Shown here piece by piece: positions 34,714 through 43,063 of a DNA stretch of 64,000 nt. Both the position numbers and the translations under genes were made by a program. The notes beneath the pieces are model-generated. The model was not told the origin of the DNA. It saw nothing but the letters and a program-made list of their open reading frames with translations, and made no database searches. Positions within the stretch are counted from its first letter, which is position 1, and every line of letters starts with the position of its first letter. The DNA is from JANMJD01 sp963847945. GTDB taxonomy: Bacteria > Actinomycetota > Acidimicrobiia > Acidimicrobiales > Ilumatobacteraceae. Where the stretch lies: NCBI GenBank assembly GCA_963847945.1, contig CAWKBX010000020.1, positions 248,001-312,000 of the forward strand. The letters are read 5' to 3'.

Positions 34714-37700
34714 ATGAACAGTTCGAGGATCAAGTTCGTCGGCCGTCACGGCAGTACCCAGCGGTGGCGGAGATGGGGTGCGGCGGTTGCCGTGCTCGCG
34801 TCGACGCCGTTGACGGTGCTCGCCCCGGTCGCCACGCCGTCAGCCTTCGCCGCGGCCGGCGATGCTGTTCTTCTCGGAATACATCGAGGGCAGCAGCAAC
34901 AACAAGGCGCTCGAGATCTACAACGGCACCGGCGCCGCCATCGACCTCGGCCGCCGGTGGCTACAACGTCCAGATGTTCTTCAACGGCAGTCGCCAACGG
35001 TCGGCCTGACGATCAACCTCACGGGCACGGTCGCCGACAGCGACGTCTACGTGGTCGCCCAAGCGTCGGCGAACGCGACGATCCTCGCCCAGGCCGACCA
35101 GACGAACGGCGTCGGGCTGGTTCAACGGCGACGACGCCGTCGTGCTGCGCAAGGGCACCGACGTCGTCGACGTCATCGGCCAGGTCGGGTTCGATCCCGG
35201 GCACGGAATGGGGCACGGGGCTACTCAGCACCGCCGACAACACCCTGCAGCGGCTCGGCCGACGATCTGCCAGGGCGACATCGAACGGTTCGGACGCCGT
35301 TCGATCCGGCGACGCGAGTGGGACGGGCTTGGCCAACGACACGTTCACCGGGCTTGGGGCGCACACGTCGACGTGCGGCACCGACGACTGCACCAGCGGT
35401 GCAGACCACCACACCGGCCAACGGCGCGGCCGGCGTCGCCCGGAGCGCCGACGTCGTCGGTGACGTTCAGCGAACCGGTCAACGTCGCCGGGCACCTGGT
35501 TCACGATCTCGTGCGCGACCAGCGGCGCGCACACGCGGCCGTGGCGAGCGGCGGTCCGACGACGTTCACGCTCGATCCCGATGTCGACTTCGCCGCCGGC
35601 GAGGCCTGCACCGTCACCATCGTCGCCGCGAACGTCACCGACCAGGACGCCGACCGATCCGCCCGACGCGATGGCGGCCGACGTCGTGTTCAGCTTTCAC
35701 GACCACCGATACGCAGGTGTGCGGTGACCCGGCCACCGCGATCCACACCATCCAGGGCACCGGCAACACCTCACCGATGAACGGGGCGACCAACGTGGCG
35801 ATCGAGGGTGTCGTCGTCGGCGACTACCAGGGCACGGGCCAGTTCGGCGGCTACTACGTGCAGGAGGAGGACGCCGACGCCGACGCCGACCCGCTGACGT
35901 CGGAAGGCATCTTCGTGTTCAACACCAGCTTCGCGGTCGCTGCCGGCGACCGCGTGCGCGTGCGCGGCAACGTCACCGAGTTCACGACGGGCGGGGTCAC
36001 GCTGACCGAACTCGTCAACGGTCAACCTGCTGGTCACCTGTCAGGCCGGTGGCGGCACGCGTCGCCGCCACCCCGGTGGCACTGCCCGTCGCCGTCGGTC
36101 AGCGACTGGGAGCGGTACGAGGGCATGCGCGATCTCGCTGTCGCAGACGACTGACGGTGACCGAGACGTTCACGCTCGGCCCGCTTCGGCGAGGTCAGCC
36201 TGTCGGTCGAACGGCCGGCTGTTCAACCCGACAAGCATCGTCCACCCCAGGTCCGGCCGCGGTCGCCCAGCAGGACCTGAACAACCGCAGCCGGATCGTG
36301 CTCGATGACGGCAACGGCCAGCAGAACATCGACCCGACGCTCATCCCGCCGGTGGCCTGAGCGCCAGTAACACGCTGCGGTCGGGGTCTACCACCACCTC
36401 GGCTGGCCGGCGTGCTCGATCAGCGCTTCGGTCTCTACCGCATGCAGCCCGTCGGCCCCGTCGCGTTCAGCGCCGACAACCCTCGCCCGGCAACGCCCGA
36501 CGGGGTGTCGGCGGGACGACTCAAGGTGGCATCGATGAACGTACTCAACTACTTCAACGGCGACGGACTCGGCGGCGGATTCCCGACCGCCCGAGGGGCC
36601 GAAACCGCCGTCGAGCTCGACCGCCAGGAGGCCAAGATCGTCGCCGCGCTGGCCGCCATGGACGCCGACGTCGTCGGTCTGATGGAGATCGAGAACGACG
36701 CCGGGCCGAACAGCGCGGTCGCCGAGCTGACCGCCGCCCTCAACGCCGCGGTCGGCGCCGGCACCTACAGCTACATCGACACCGGCGTCATCGGCGGCGA
36801 CGCAGATCCGTGTGGCGCTGCTCTACAAGCCGGCGGCGGTCACCCCGGTCGGGGCATTCGACACGCTGACCTCCGCCGACGACCCGTTGTTCATCGACAC
36901 GCTGAACCGTCCGCCGCTCGCTCAGACGTTCAGCCAGAACGCCAACGCGCAGCGGTTCACCGTGGTCGTCAACCATCTGAAGTCGAAGGGATCCGACTGC
37001 AACGCCGTCGGCGACCCCGACACCGGCGACGGCCAGGGCAACTGCAACGTCACCCGAACGAACGCGGCGACCGCGCTGGCGAATTGGCTCGAAACCGACC
37101 CGACCGGCAGCGGCGACCCCGACTTCCTGATCATCGGCGATCTGAACTCCTACGCCAAGGAGGACCCGATCACGGCGCTTGAGGCCGACGGCTACACGAA
37201 CCTGATCGCCGGCTACATCGGGCACGTCGGCATACTCGTTCGTGTTCGACGGCCAGTCCGGCTACCTCGACCACGCGCTGGCCAACGCGGCCCTCGCGCC
37301 GCAGGTGACCGGGGTGACGGAGTGGCACATCAACGCCGACGAGCCGATCGCGCTCGACTACAACACCAACTTCAAGTCGCCGAATCATGTCAACACCCTG
37401 TACGCGCCCGACGCCGTTCCGGTCGTCCGATCACGACCCGGTGATCGTCGGTCTCTGCCAAGCTCCGACGCTTGTCGGTGAGCGTCACCCCCAACGTGTT
37501 GCGGCCGCCGAACCACAAGTACCGCACGGTCGTCGCGACGCCGACGGCATCGGGCGATGTGACCGACATCGACCTGGTCTCGGCAGCGTCGAACGAGCCC
37601 GACAACGGGCTCGGCGACGGTGACACGGCCGAACGACATCGTGATCGTCGACGACCTCACGGTGAAATTGCGAGCCGAGCGTTCGGGCACCGGCACGGGC

Positions 37701-37788
37701 CGCATCGTACACGCTGACCTGGCAGGCGACGAACAGTTGCGGTGCCACTGCCTTGGCTACCGCCACGGTCGCGGTACCTAAAAACTGA
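34714..37788 (+). CDS. Secreted ExeM/NucH-like extracellular nuclease (about twenty frameshifts)
   Basis: ATG 34714 with AGGAG upstream starts a signal peptide (AVLASTPLTVLAPVATPSA). Domains in order: a lamin-tail domain (FFSEYIEGSSNNKALEIYNG), a big-like/SwmB-type domain (PANGAAGVARSADV, TFTLDPDVDFAAGEACTV), an OB domain (GYYVQEEDADAD), and an endonuclease/exonuclease/phosphatase domain with KVASMNVLNYFNGD, LMEIENDAG, VNHLKSKGSDC, LIIGDLNSYAKEDP and SDHDPVIVG. A short C-terminal domain (SVSVTPNVLRPPNHKY) closes the protein. Each traced phase change up to about 37.2 kb is +1. The restored protein is about 1,000 aa and would release nucleotides from extracellular DNA. Confidence 0.85.
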
Positions 37789-37800
37789 ATCAGTCCCAGT

Positions 37801-37834
37801 GGGGTGGTTGCCATGCTCGACTGGCGACCACCCC
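37801..37834 (+). terminator. Strong hairpin after the nuclease gene
   Basis: GGGGTGGTTGCC and GGCGACCACCCC form a 12-bp stem with one wobble and a 10-nt loop, starting 12 nt after the nuclease stop. The remaining bases up to ssrA (37835-38009) should contain the ssrA promoter; I see no consensus boxes there that I trust. Confidence 0.6.
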
Positions 37835-38009
37835 GCTGACTACGGTCAAAAGGACCGCCGCAAGACTCCGGGCTCGAATCGGTAGCCACGATTCTCGGGG
37901 CCACTTTTGCCCGCCCAGCGGATATTTATGGCCCTCGAGGCGTCCCATGCAACAAACCTGACGGCGGTCGGGCCGGGCGGGAGGTAGGGTTGCGGCACTA
38001 CCCAACAAC

Positions 38010-38397
38010 GGGGCTGACAGGTTTCGACGTCAGTGTCGCTGGACGGTCGTGCGACTCGAGTTGCTCAGACTCGCTAAACGGGGCAAAAACAAGAATTGCC
38101 AACGAGCAGTTCGCTCTCGCCGCCTGATCTCATCAGGTTGTGAAGAGACATCGTGACCAGAAATGGCGCACGGGGCCAATCCATCGCAGCCCGGCAACAG
38201 AAGCGAAGGGTGACAGCGGAAAAGACTGCTGGCGTCGGGGAAGACCGATGACGGGTTGGAAAGACAACTCGCTGACCCTCGGGTAACCAAAGGTCATTCG
38301 ACCCGCCGATGAGGTTGCGTCAGCCTCGAAGTCGGGAATAGTCGTATCGCGGGCGCTCACCGCCTGATGGACGGGGGTTCGATTCCCCCCAGCTCCA
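38010..38397 (+). ncRNA. ssrA: Transfer-messenger RNA (tmRNA)
   Basis: The tRNA-like ends are present: GGGGCTG at the 5' end pairs with CAGCTCC at the 3' end, discriminator A, with T arm GGGGGTTCGATTCCCCC. The tag frame starts with the resume codon GCA at 38083 and reads AKTRIANEQFALAA then TGA (38125-38127), ending with the expected LAA degron. The 3' CCA is not encoded. The T arm and acceptor form the attachment site of the integrated elements to the right, and the gene is left intact by them. Confidence 0.95.
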
Positions 38398-38398
38398 C
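38380..38398 (+). other. attL: attL core of the stacked island, within the ssrA 3' end
   Basis: CGATTCCCCCCAGCTCCAC occurs here and, base for base, at 47852, 50051 and 55221. It lies in the T arm and acceptor stem of tmRNA, a common target for tyrosine integrases, and the integrase gene starts 194 bp further right. Confidence 0.85.
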
Positions 38399-38508
38399 AA
38401 CACAGTTCGGCATTGTTCGCCGAACTTCATGAAAGTCCTGGTCATCGACCAGAACAGCGGAACTGCCCGATTGCGATGTGCGTCGCTGTTCGCCGTTGTT
38501 CGTGGAGC

Positions 38509-38531
38509 GTTACTCCCCCGGTTACTCCCCC
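38509..38531 (+). repeat. Left arm-type repeats of the first element
   Basis: GTTACTCCCCC occurs twice with a 12-bp period (38509 and 38521), between attL and the integrase gene. The same pair recurs at 47762 beside the next core. Position and symmetry fit integrase arm-binding sites. Confidence 0.6.
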
Positions 38532-38591
38532 AACGGTGTTATCTTCGCCACTCAGACGCCGCTTTGACTGGCGTCGGAGGGGAGCGGCACG

Positions 38592-39839
38592 ATGCCTCGT
38601 GCACCGAGGGGAAAGCGGGTCGCCGATTCGGCGGGAGGGTTCTCGGTCGCTGCCAAGAACCCGAACGGTCACGGTTCCGTCTACTACGAGCCGCCCGCCG
38701 CATCCGCCGATGGCCGGGAGCGCCCGGGCCGCTGGCGAGCGACGTATCGAGACGCCTCAGGCCGCGAGCGCAAGGTGTCAGCGCCGACCCGAGCGAAGGT
38801 GGAACAACGCCGCGACGAGTTGCTCGCCGAACAGGCCTGCGGTGGGCCGATCAGCGGTCGCTTTACGAAGGACAGCACGACGTCCGAGCTGATCACCTGG
38901 TGGCTGGAATCGGTGGCTCGCCATCAGGTGAAGGCATCCACGTACGACAGCTACCGCCGCTTCGGCGGATACCTCGACGGTCAGATCGGATCGATCCCGA
39001 TTCGCGAGGTCGGCGCCGAGACGCTGATCGCGTGGCAATCCCGGCAACTTGACCACCAGGCACCGCTCACGGTGCTCAACTCCCGCAAGGTCGCTCGGCA
39101 GGCGTTCGGCGAGGCGGTGAAGCTCGGCCTCATTCCGGCGAACCCGTTCGACCTCGTGAAGCCGCCGCCTTCGAAGCGGGTGAACGCCGGACGGGCGTTG
39201 ACCGCGGCCGAGGCCAAGGCGTTGATGCGAGCCGCACAGTCGCAACGGCTCGGTGCGGCGATCACTCTGCTGTTCTGCCAAGGCTGGCGAGTGAGTGAGG
39301 TCCTCGGGCTGGCGTGGGAGGACGTCGACCTCGCAGGTGGCACTGCTCACATTCAGCGCGGCGCGGCGTACACACCCTCGGCGGGCGTGGTGCTCGGACC
39401 GACCAAGACCTCGGGCGCCGAAGGCATCCACTACCTCTCCCCCGCTTCCGTGACCCAGCTCAAGGTTCGGATGGAGGCCCAGTCGGCGGAGCGCGACCGA
39501 TACCCCGGCGAATGGCCAGTCCATCGTTACGAAGGCCGAACGCTGTCGATGGTGTTCACCAACGAGTCGGGCCATCTGGTCAACCGGCAGTCCGTCGTCA
39601 AGGTGATCGAGCGCGCTGCGCGATCGGCCGGGCTCGACCCGAGCGGCATCGCCACACACACCGGGCGACGGACCGTCATCACTGCGTTGTACGCCGACGG
39701 CGGCCTCGATCTGGCCGACATCGCCCGCCACGTCGGCCACGTTGACACCTCAACGACTGCCGAGTACGTCCGCAGCCTCGGCAGGCGCCCACGAGACACT
39801 GCCCTTCGCGCCGCCCAGTTGCTCGATCCGACCGTTTGA
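38592..39839 (+). CDS. int: Tyrosine-family site-specific integrase, 415 aa
   Basis: A phage/ICE-type integrase. The arm-binding N-terminus is basic (GRWRATYRDASGRERKV), the core-binding SAM-like domain spans about 95-185, and the catalytic domain has GWRVSEVLGLAWEDVDL (Arg I), HTGRRTVIT (His-x-x-Arg), HVGH and TTAEYV with the nucleophilic Tyr. Adjacent to the ssrA attL with its own 5' side toward the att site. It most likely integrated the first segment (38.4-47.87 kb). The ATG at 38592 is at a good distance from the repeats. Intact frame. Confidence 0.95.
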   Translation: MPRAPRGKRVADSAGGFSVAAKNPNGHGSVYYEPPAASADGRERPGRWRATYRDASGRERKVSAPTRAKVEQRRDELLAEQACGGPISGRFTKDSTTSELITWWLESVARHQVKASTYDSYRRFGGYLDGQIGSIPIREVGAETLIAWQSRQLDHQAPLTVLNSRKVARQAFGEAVKLGLIPANPFDLVKPPPSKRVNAGRALTAAEAKALMRAAQSQRLGAAITLLFCQGWRVSEVLGLAWEDVDLAGGTAHIQRGAAYTPSAGVVLGPTKTSGAEGIHYLSPASVTQLKVRMEAQSAERDRYPGEWPVHRYEGRTLSMVFTNESGHLVNRQSVVKVIERAARSAGLDPSGIATHTGRRTVITALYADGGLDLADIARHVGHVDTSTTAEYVRSLGRRPRDTALRAAQLLDPTV

Positions 39840-39948
39840 CCCCAACGATCGTTCGTAGTCCACCAACTGAGGGTGCGCGAGAATCGAACACCTCGCTGGT
39901 GAGCAGATAGGACAGCCGACCATTTACCGGATACCAAGCAATCTCGAC

Positions 39949-40275
39949 TTGTCAGGCGTCGTCGGAGAGTTCGCGACCCAGGTGCGTGTTGGACAGTTCG
40001 ATCTCCAGTTCACGTTCGGGTCAGTGAACTTCGTGGCGCAGTCCGCCGTGAAGCTCTTCCGCGACGAGCAGTTGATTGCCGAGTGGCAGGAGGGCAGGTG
40101 GCCCGACCCCGGGTTCTACGACATCATGAACGTTCCCGTGGTGCGTTGCAACATCGTCGGTGATCGCTTGATCGAGCTCAAGTTCGAGAATGGGTTGACC
40201 ATGCAGCTCGTGGACGACTCGGACACCTACGAGTGCATGTTGATCTCGGTCGACGGTGAGGTTTGGGTCATTTAG
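39949..40275 (+). CDS. Hypothetical protein, 108 aa
   Basis: A complete frame starting at TTG 39949. It reads as a small beta-rich protein with a mid-length strand pattern (VRVGQFDLQFTFGSVNFVA) and the end segment GLTMQLVDDSDTYECMLIS. Such NGL-QL-D-S-YECM endings occur in small immunity-like or phage-related proteins, but I do not recognise a family with certainty. It lies between integrase and the nucleotidyltransferase pair, in the cargo of the element. Confidence 0.5.
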   Translation: MSGVVGEFATQVRVGQFDLQFTFGSVNFVAQSAVKLFRDEQLIAEWQEGRWPDPGFYDIMNVPVVRCNIVGDRLIELKFENGLTMQLVDDSDTYECMLISVDGEVWVI

Positions 40276-40489
40276 CAACCGGCACCTTCCGATTGGCGAT
40301 CGGAACGGCAGCCGCCGACCCCTCACGACGTCGCAGAACCGGGCGATCAAGCGCACGGCCAACGGGCCTGCGAGCGGTCGACTACGCGCGGGACGCTCAC
40401 CGGCTACGTCGTTCGGCACTCCGTCGCGCTCTACCCGACACGAGCGGCCCGGTCGTGGATTCCGCTCGGAGTCTCAGGACAGCATTCGG

Positions 40490-41224
40490 TCAGGCAATGA
40501 GCAGCTTGAACGCGCCGTATGCCGTCTCAGGATCGTCGAGCAGCCTCCATGCTTCGTGGCCCACGTTGTCGAGCACGGAGACGGCACGAAGACGCCGGCG
40601 GTCGGACGCAGTCAGGTCTGCTCTGGCCTCGATTACGTCGGCGAGGATCGAGCAGAGGAACGCCAGATCTCGCAAGTGTCGTTGCGGCTTGTCGTCGTTG
40701 CGTACGGCAGCTGCCTTGATCACGATCGCTCCGAGGAGACTCGGTCGAGGAACCAACGCCCGCCGACCGCGGTGCACGACCGGGACCCGCTCGGTGCGTT
40801 GCAACGCTTGAGTGCCGCCGCGCACTTCGATCGTGGTGGCCGAGCCAATGGTGCGGAGGTCTGCTCGCTCCCCCATGCCGTCGGGACTGACCACATCGAC
40901 CAGCACTTCACCGCGACCAAAGCGGTGAGCCACGTTGTCGGGGCTGACACCGGTCGAGGCGAAGCCCAAGGCCACCAACGTCGCAACGAACGCGGGAATC
41001 GTCGGAGGTCGAACGCGGGCGTCGATCACGAGATCGAGGTCCTCGCTCACGCGTCCCGGTGACCGGTTCGTTTGTAGGCCGTGGAGCATGACCATCTGCC
41101 CGCCAATGACTGTCCAATCGGCCTCATGCCGATCGGCGAGATCGCAGAGCACGGTCCACAGGTCATCGTGCAGCGCTCCGAGCACGGGGAGCTGCAACGG
41201 CTGAATGTCGAGGACCGGCGTCAT
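40490..41224 (-). CDS. Nucleotidyltransferase-fold protein, probable toxin of a toxin-antitoxin pair, 244 aa
   Basis: TVIGGQMVMLHGLQ followed by RVSEDLDLVID is the nucleotidyltransferase core (GG...SxDxD). The rest is helical, with ALVPRPSLLGAIVIKAAAV and HLRDLAFLCSIL resembling the AbiEii/MNT type. It overlaps the upstream HTH gene by ATGA, so the two are translationally coupled in the order antitoxin then toxin. The toxic action (tRNA modification) is inferred from the family. Intact frame from ATG 41224. Confidence 0.75.
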   Translation of the reverse strand: MTPVLDIQPLQLPVLGALHDDLWTVLCDLADRHEADWTVIGGQMVMLHGLQTNRSPGRVSEDLDLVIDARVRPPTIPAFVATLVALGFASTGVSPDNVAHRFGRGEVLVDVVSPDGMGERADLRTIGSATTIEVRGGTQALQRTERVPVVHRGRRALVPRPSLLGAIVIKAAAVRNDDKPQRHLRDLAFLCSILADVIEARADLTASDRRRLRAVSVLDNVGHEAWRLLDDPETAYGAFKLLIA

Positions 41225-41887
41225 CGCTTCCGCATCCGATCGGCCAATCCGCGTGCCGCTCTCGCGGACCGATCATCTTGGGCATCCAGCAGATCGACGA
41301 CGGCGACCGGCCATGGAGCATCGGCCCCGTCGAACAGCCAGAGGTCGGACGGCGGCACGCGGATGTTGACGTTCGGCCGATCCGACTCGACCAACGCGTA
41401 CTCGGAGATCAGCGCCATCGCGTCCGCAGCTCGAACGTAGATCTCGGCCTCGTCAGACACGATCAGGTCAACCGAGTACGCGGTGGACACTCGCTCCGCT
41501 TCGAACGGCTCGACCATCGTCGAGCAGCCGAGCGATCGCGGAGGGATGAGCGCGGAGGCGTCGAACCTCAGCACGGTGACGGCACGCCCACGACCAATCC
41601 TCGATCGGCCAACCTCGCGATCGTTCGACGGAGCGCGATCGTTCCCGTGGCGCGAGCCAGGCCATCGGACGATTGTCGGCGGCCCACAACAATCCCCATG
41701 CTGAGCGTTGCGACAGCGGCCGCCCGGAACGGTGCCTCGCCTGCAAACGAGCGGCGACTGCGGCGTCGTCGACCAGCCAGCGTCCGCCGACCTTCTGTCC
41801 AGCCAGCGCGCCGGACGCGACCAGCTGGCGCACGCGCCCGGAATCAAGATCGAGTTGCTCCGCTGCCTGCGGAACGGACACCAACAT
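41221..41887 (-). CDS. HTH/excisionase-type DNA-binding protein, probable antitoxin and autoregulator (one frameshift)
   Basis: The N-terminus has an excisionase-like HTH: VSVPQAAEQLDLDSGRVRQLVASG with KVGGRWLVDD. A Trp/Arg-rich middle (DWSWACRHRAEVRRLR) is followed, after one surplus base near 41490, by a folded domain (AYSVDLIVSDEAEIYVRAADAM, then DLWLFDGADAPWPVAVVDLLDAQDD). Restored length about 222 aa. The perfect palindrome 12 bp upstream is probably its operator. Partner of the following nucleotidyltransferase gene. Confidence 0.68.
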
Positions 41888-41899
41888 CGGACACTCCCT

Positions 41900-41960
41900 C
41901 GCGATATCGCGCTACTAGTGTACTTCGGACACTGATAACGCGCCAACGTGTTACTAGTGT
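41900..41960. promoter_or_regulatory. Operator/promoter region of the HTH-nucleotidyltransferase pair
   Basis: CGCGATATCGCG (41900-41911) is a perfect 12-bp palindrome just upstream of the HTH start (41887). TACTAGTGT occurs at 41913 and again at 41952, with GGACAC inverted near 41928. The layout suits autoregulation by the HTH protein. Confidence 0.55.
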
Positions 41961-42010
41961 CCAACTGACCACGAGAGCGTACGTCAACAGCCGCGTCACG
42001 ACCGGCACGG

Positions 42011-42244
42011 TCATCGGTCGGCGGCGTGCGCATCGATGAACTCGTGGAGATGTTCGACGCTGAAACGGACGGCAGTTCCGATGCGGATCGGCCTGAGCTC
42101 TCCCCTGACCATGAGGTGATGGAGTGACGTTCGGCTGAGGCCGAGCAACTGGCATGTCTGCTTGACGGTCAGCAGCAACGGTAACGGCAACGGCTCGGCG
42201 ACCGGCGATGGATCGGAGGCAGGGCGGGCGGTGGCGATGGGCAT
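42011..42244 (-). CDS. xis: Excisionase/AlpA-like HTH protein, about 77 aa
   Basis: LLLTVKQTCQLLGLSRTSLHHLMVRGELRPIRIGTAVRFSVEHLHEFI is a MerR-type winged HTH as in excisionases and AlpA regulators. The start at ATG 42244 has an AAAGGA site 9 bases upstream; a longer frame reaches 42397 but lies in the repeat region and is not protein-like. It is the usual directionality or relaxase-operon regulator in integrative elements. Confidence 0.75.
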   Translation of the reverse strand: MPIATARPASDPSPVAEPLPLPLLLTVKQTCQLLGLSRTSLHHLMVRGELRPIRIGTAVRFSVEHLHEFIDAHAADR

Positions 42245-42305
42245 GGTGATTGTCCTTTCGGCGCGCCGGGGAAGCGGGCGTCGTGGCGGATGATGCGGGA
42301 CGCTG

Positions 42306-42831
42306 GTCCCCGACTTTGTCCCCGGGTTTGTCCCCCGGTCGGTCCCTTCCGCGCTGTGGCGGTCACTCCAGAGGGTCAGGGCGGTCGTGTCGTTCATGTC
42401 GTACTCCTCGTCGTGGTCACTGGCCGGCTCGTTCGATCATGCAGATCCGTCTTCACGGAGACCTTCACACCGACCTTCACGTCGGCGAACTTTGTGCAAG
42501 TCACCTCATCGATCACCTCACACTTCGTCTCGTCGGGCAGAAGACCACGGTCAACTCCCTGGATCACTCCCTCGCCAACTCCCTGAATGGAGAAACTCGA
42601 TCCGCCGGCGAACGGGATGACCCCGGCGGTGCAAGCGGGTGTTCACGTCCGACAGGAGAACAGGAGCTACTCCCGATGGAACTCCCGGAGTTGCTCCCGA
42701 CGGTCCAGATTTCCGCGGGACAGGCGACAGCAGCGGATTGGAGAACGGTGGTGGCTTCATCGCGGGCATCGTGACGACCACGTGTCCCGAGCTGTGTCCC
42801 GATTCGTGTCCCGATCCTCGATTTCTGTCCA
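42306..42831. repeat. Cluster of short direct repeats at exact 12-bp period, putative oriT/replication control region
   Basis: GTCCC recurs at 42306, 42318, 42330 and 42342; CTTCAC at 42451, 42463 and 42475; TCACCTCA at 42501 and 42513; ACTCCCT at 42554, 42566 and 42578; CTCCCG at 42670, 42682 and 42694; and TGTCCC at 42783, 42795 and 42807. Each set has its own sequence but the same 12-bp step. The 819-bp stretch between xis and the relaxase gene has no convincing gene. Short frames on both strands reflect the period. Confidence 0.7.
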
Positions 42832-43063
42832 CGCTCGACCAACGGGACGACAGCGCCATCTCTACGGACATGTGAAATTGGTCACACATTGTCTCGGACG
42901 TCTGAACATCTGTGAACAACCCGGATCAACGACGAGACAGGGCGAACATCGCCCCAGTTCAACGGCCGAAACGTCGTGCGTTGCCAGGCCAAACACGACC
43001 GTGTAGATCAGTCGTCGTGATGGTTTGGAGCAGACAGGTGCCCGCGCGAAGCGGTGTGTGGTG

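Noticed and set aside
32805..37788. Programmed +1 frameshifting or RNA editing of the two phosphoesterase genes
   Set aside because: No common slippery sequence is visible at the shift points, and similar surplus bases occur in housekeeping genes such as pepA and cysM. Sequence error is simpler.
42245..43063. Several plus- and minus-strand frames of 60-170 aa between xis and the relaxase gene
   Set aside because: Their translations mirror the 12-bp repeats (for example GTRI/GTQL steps) and lack protein character elsewhere. Treated as a non-coding repeat region.
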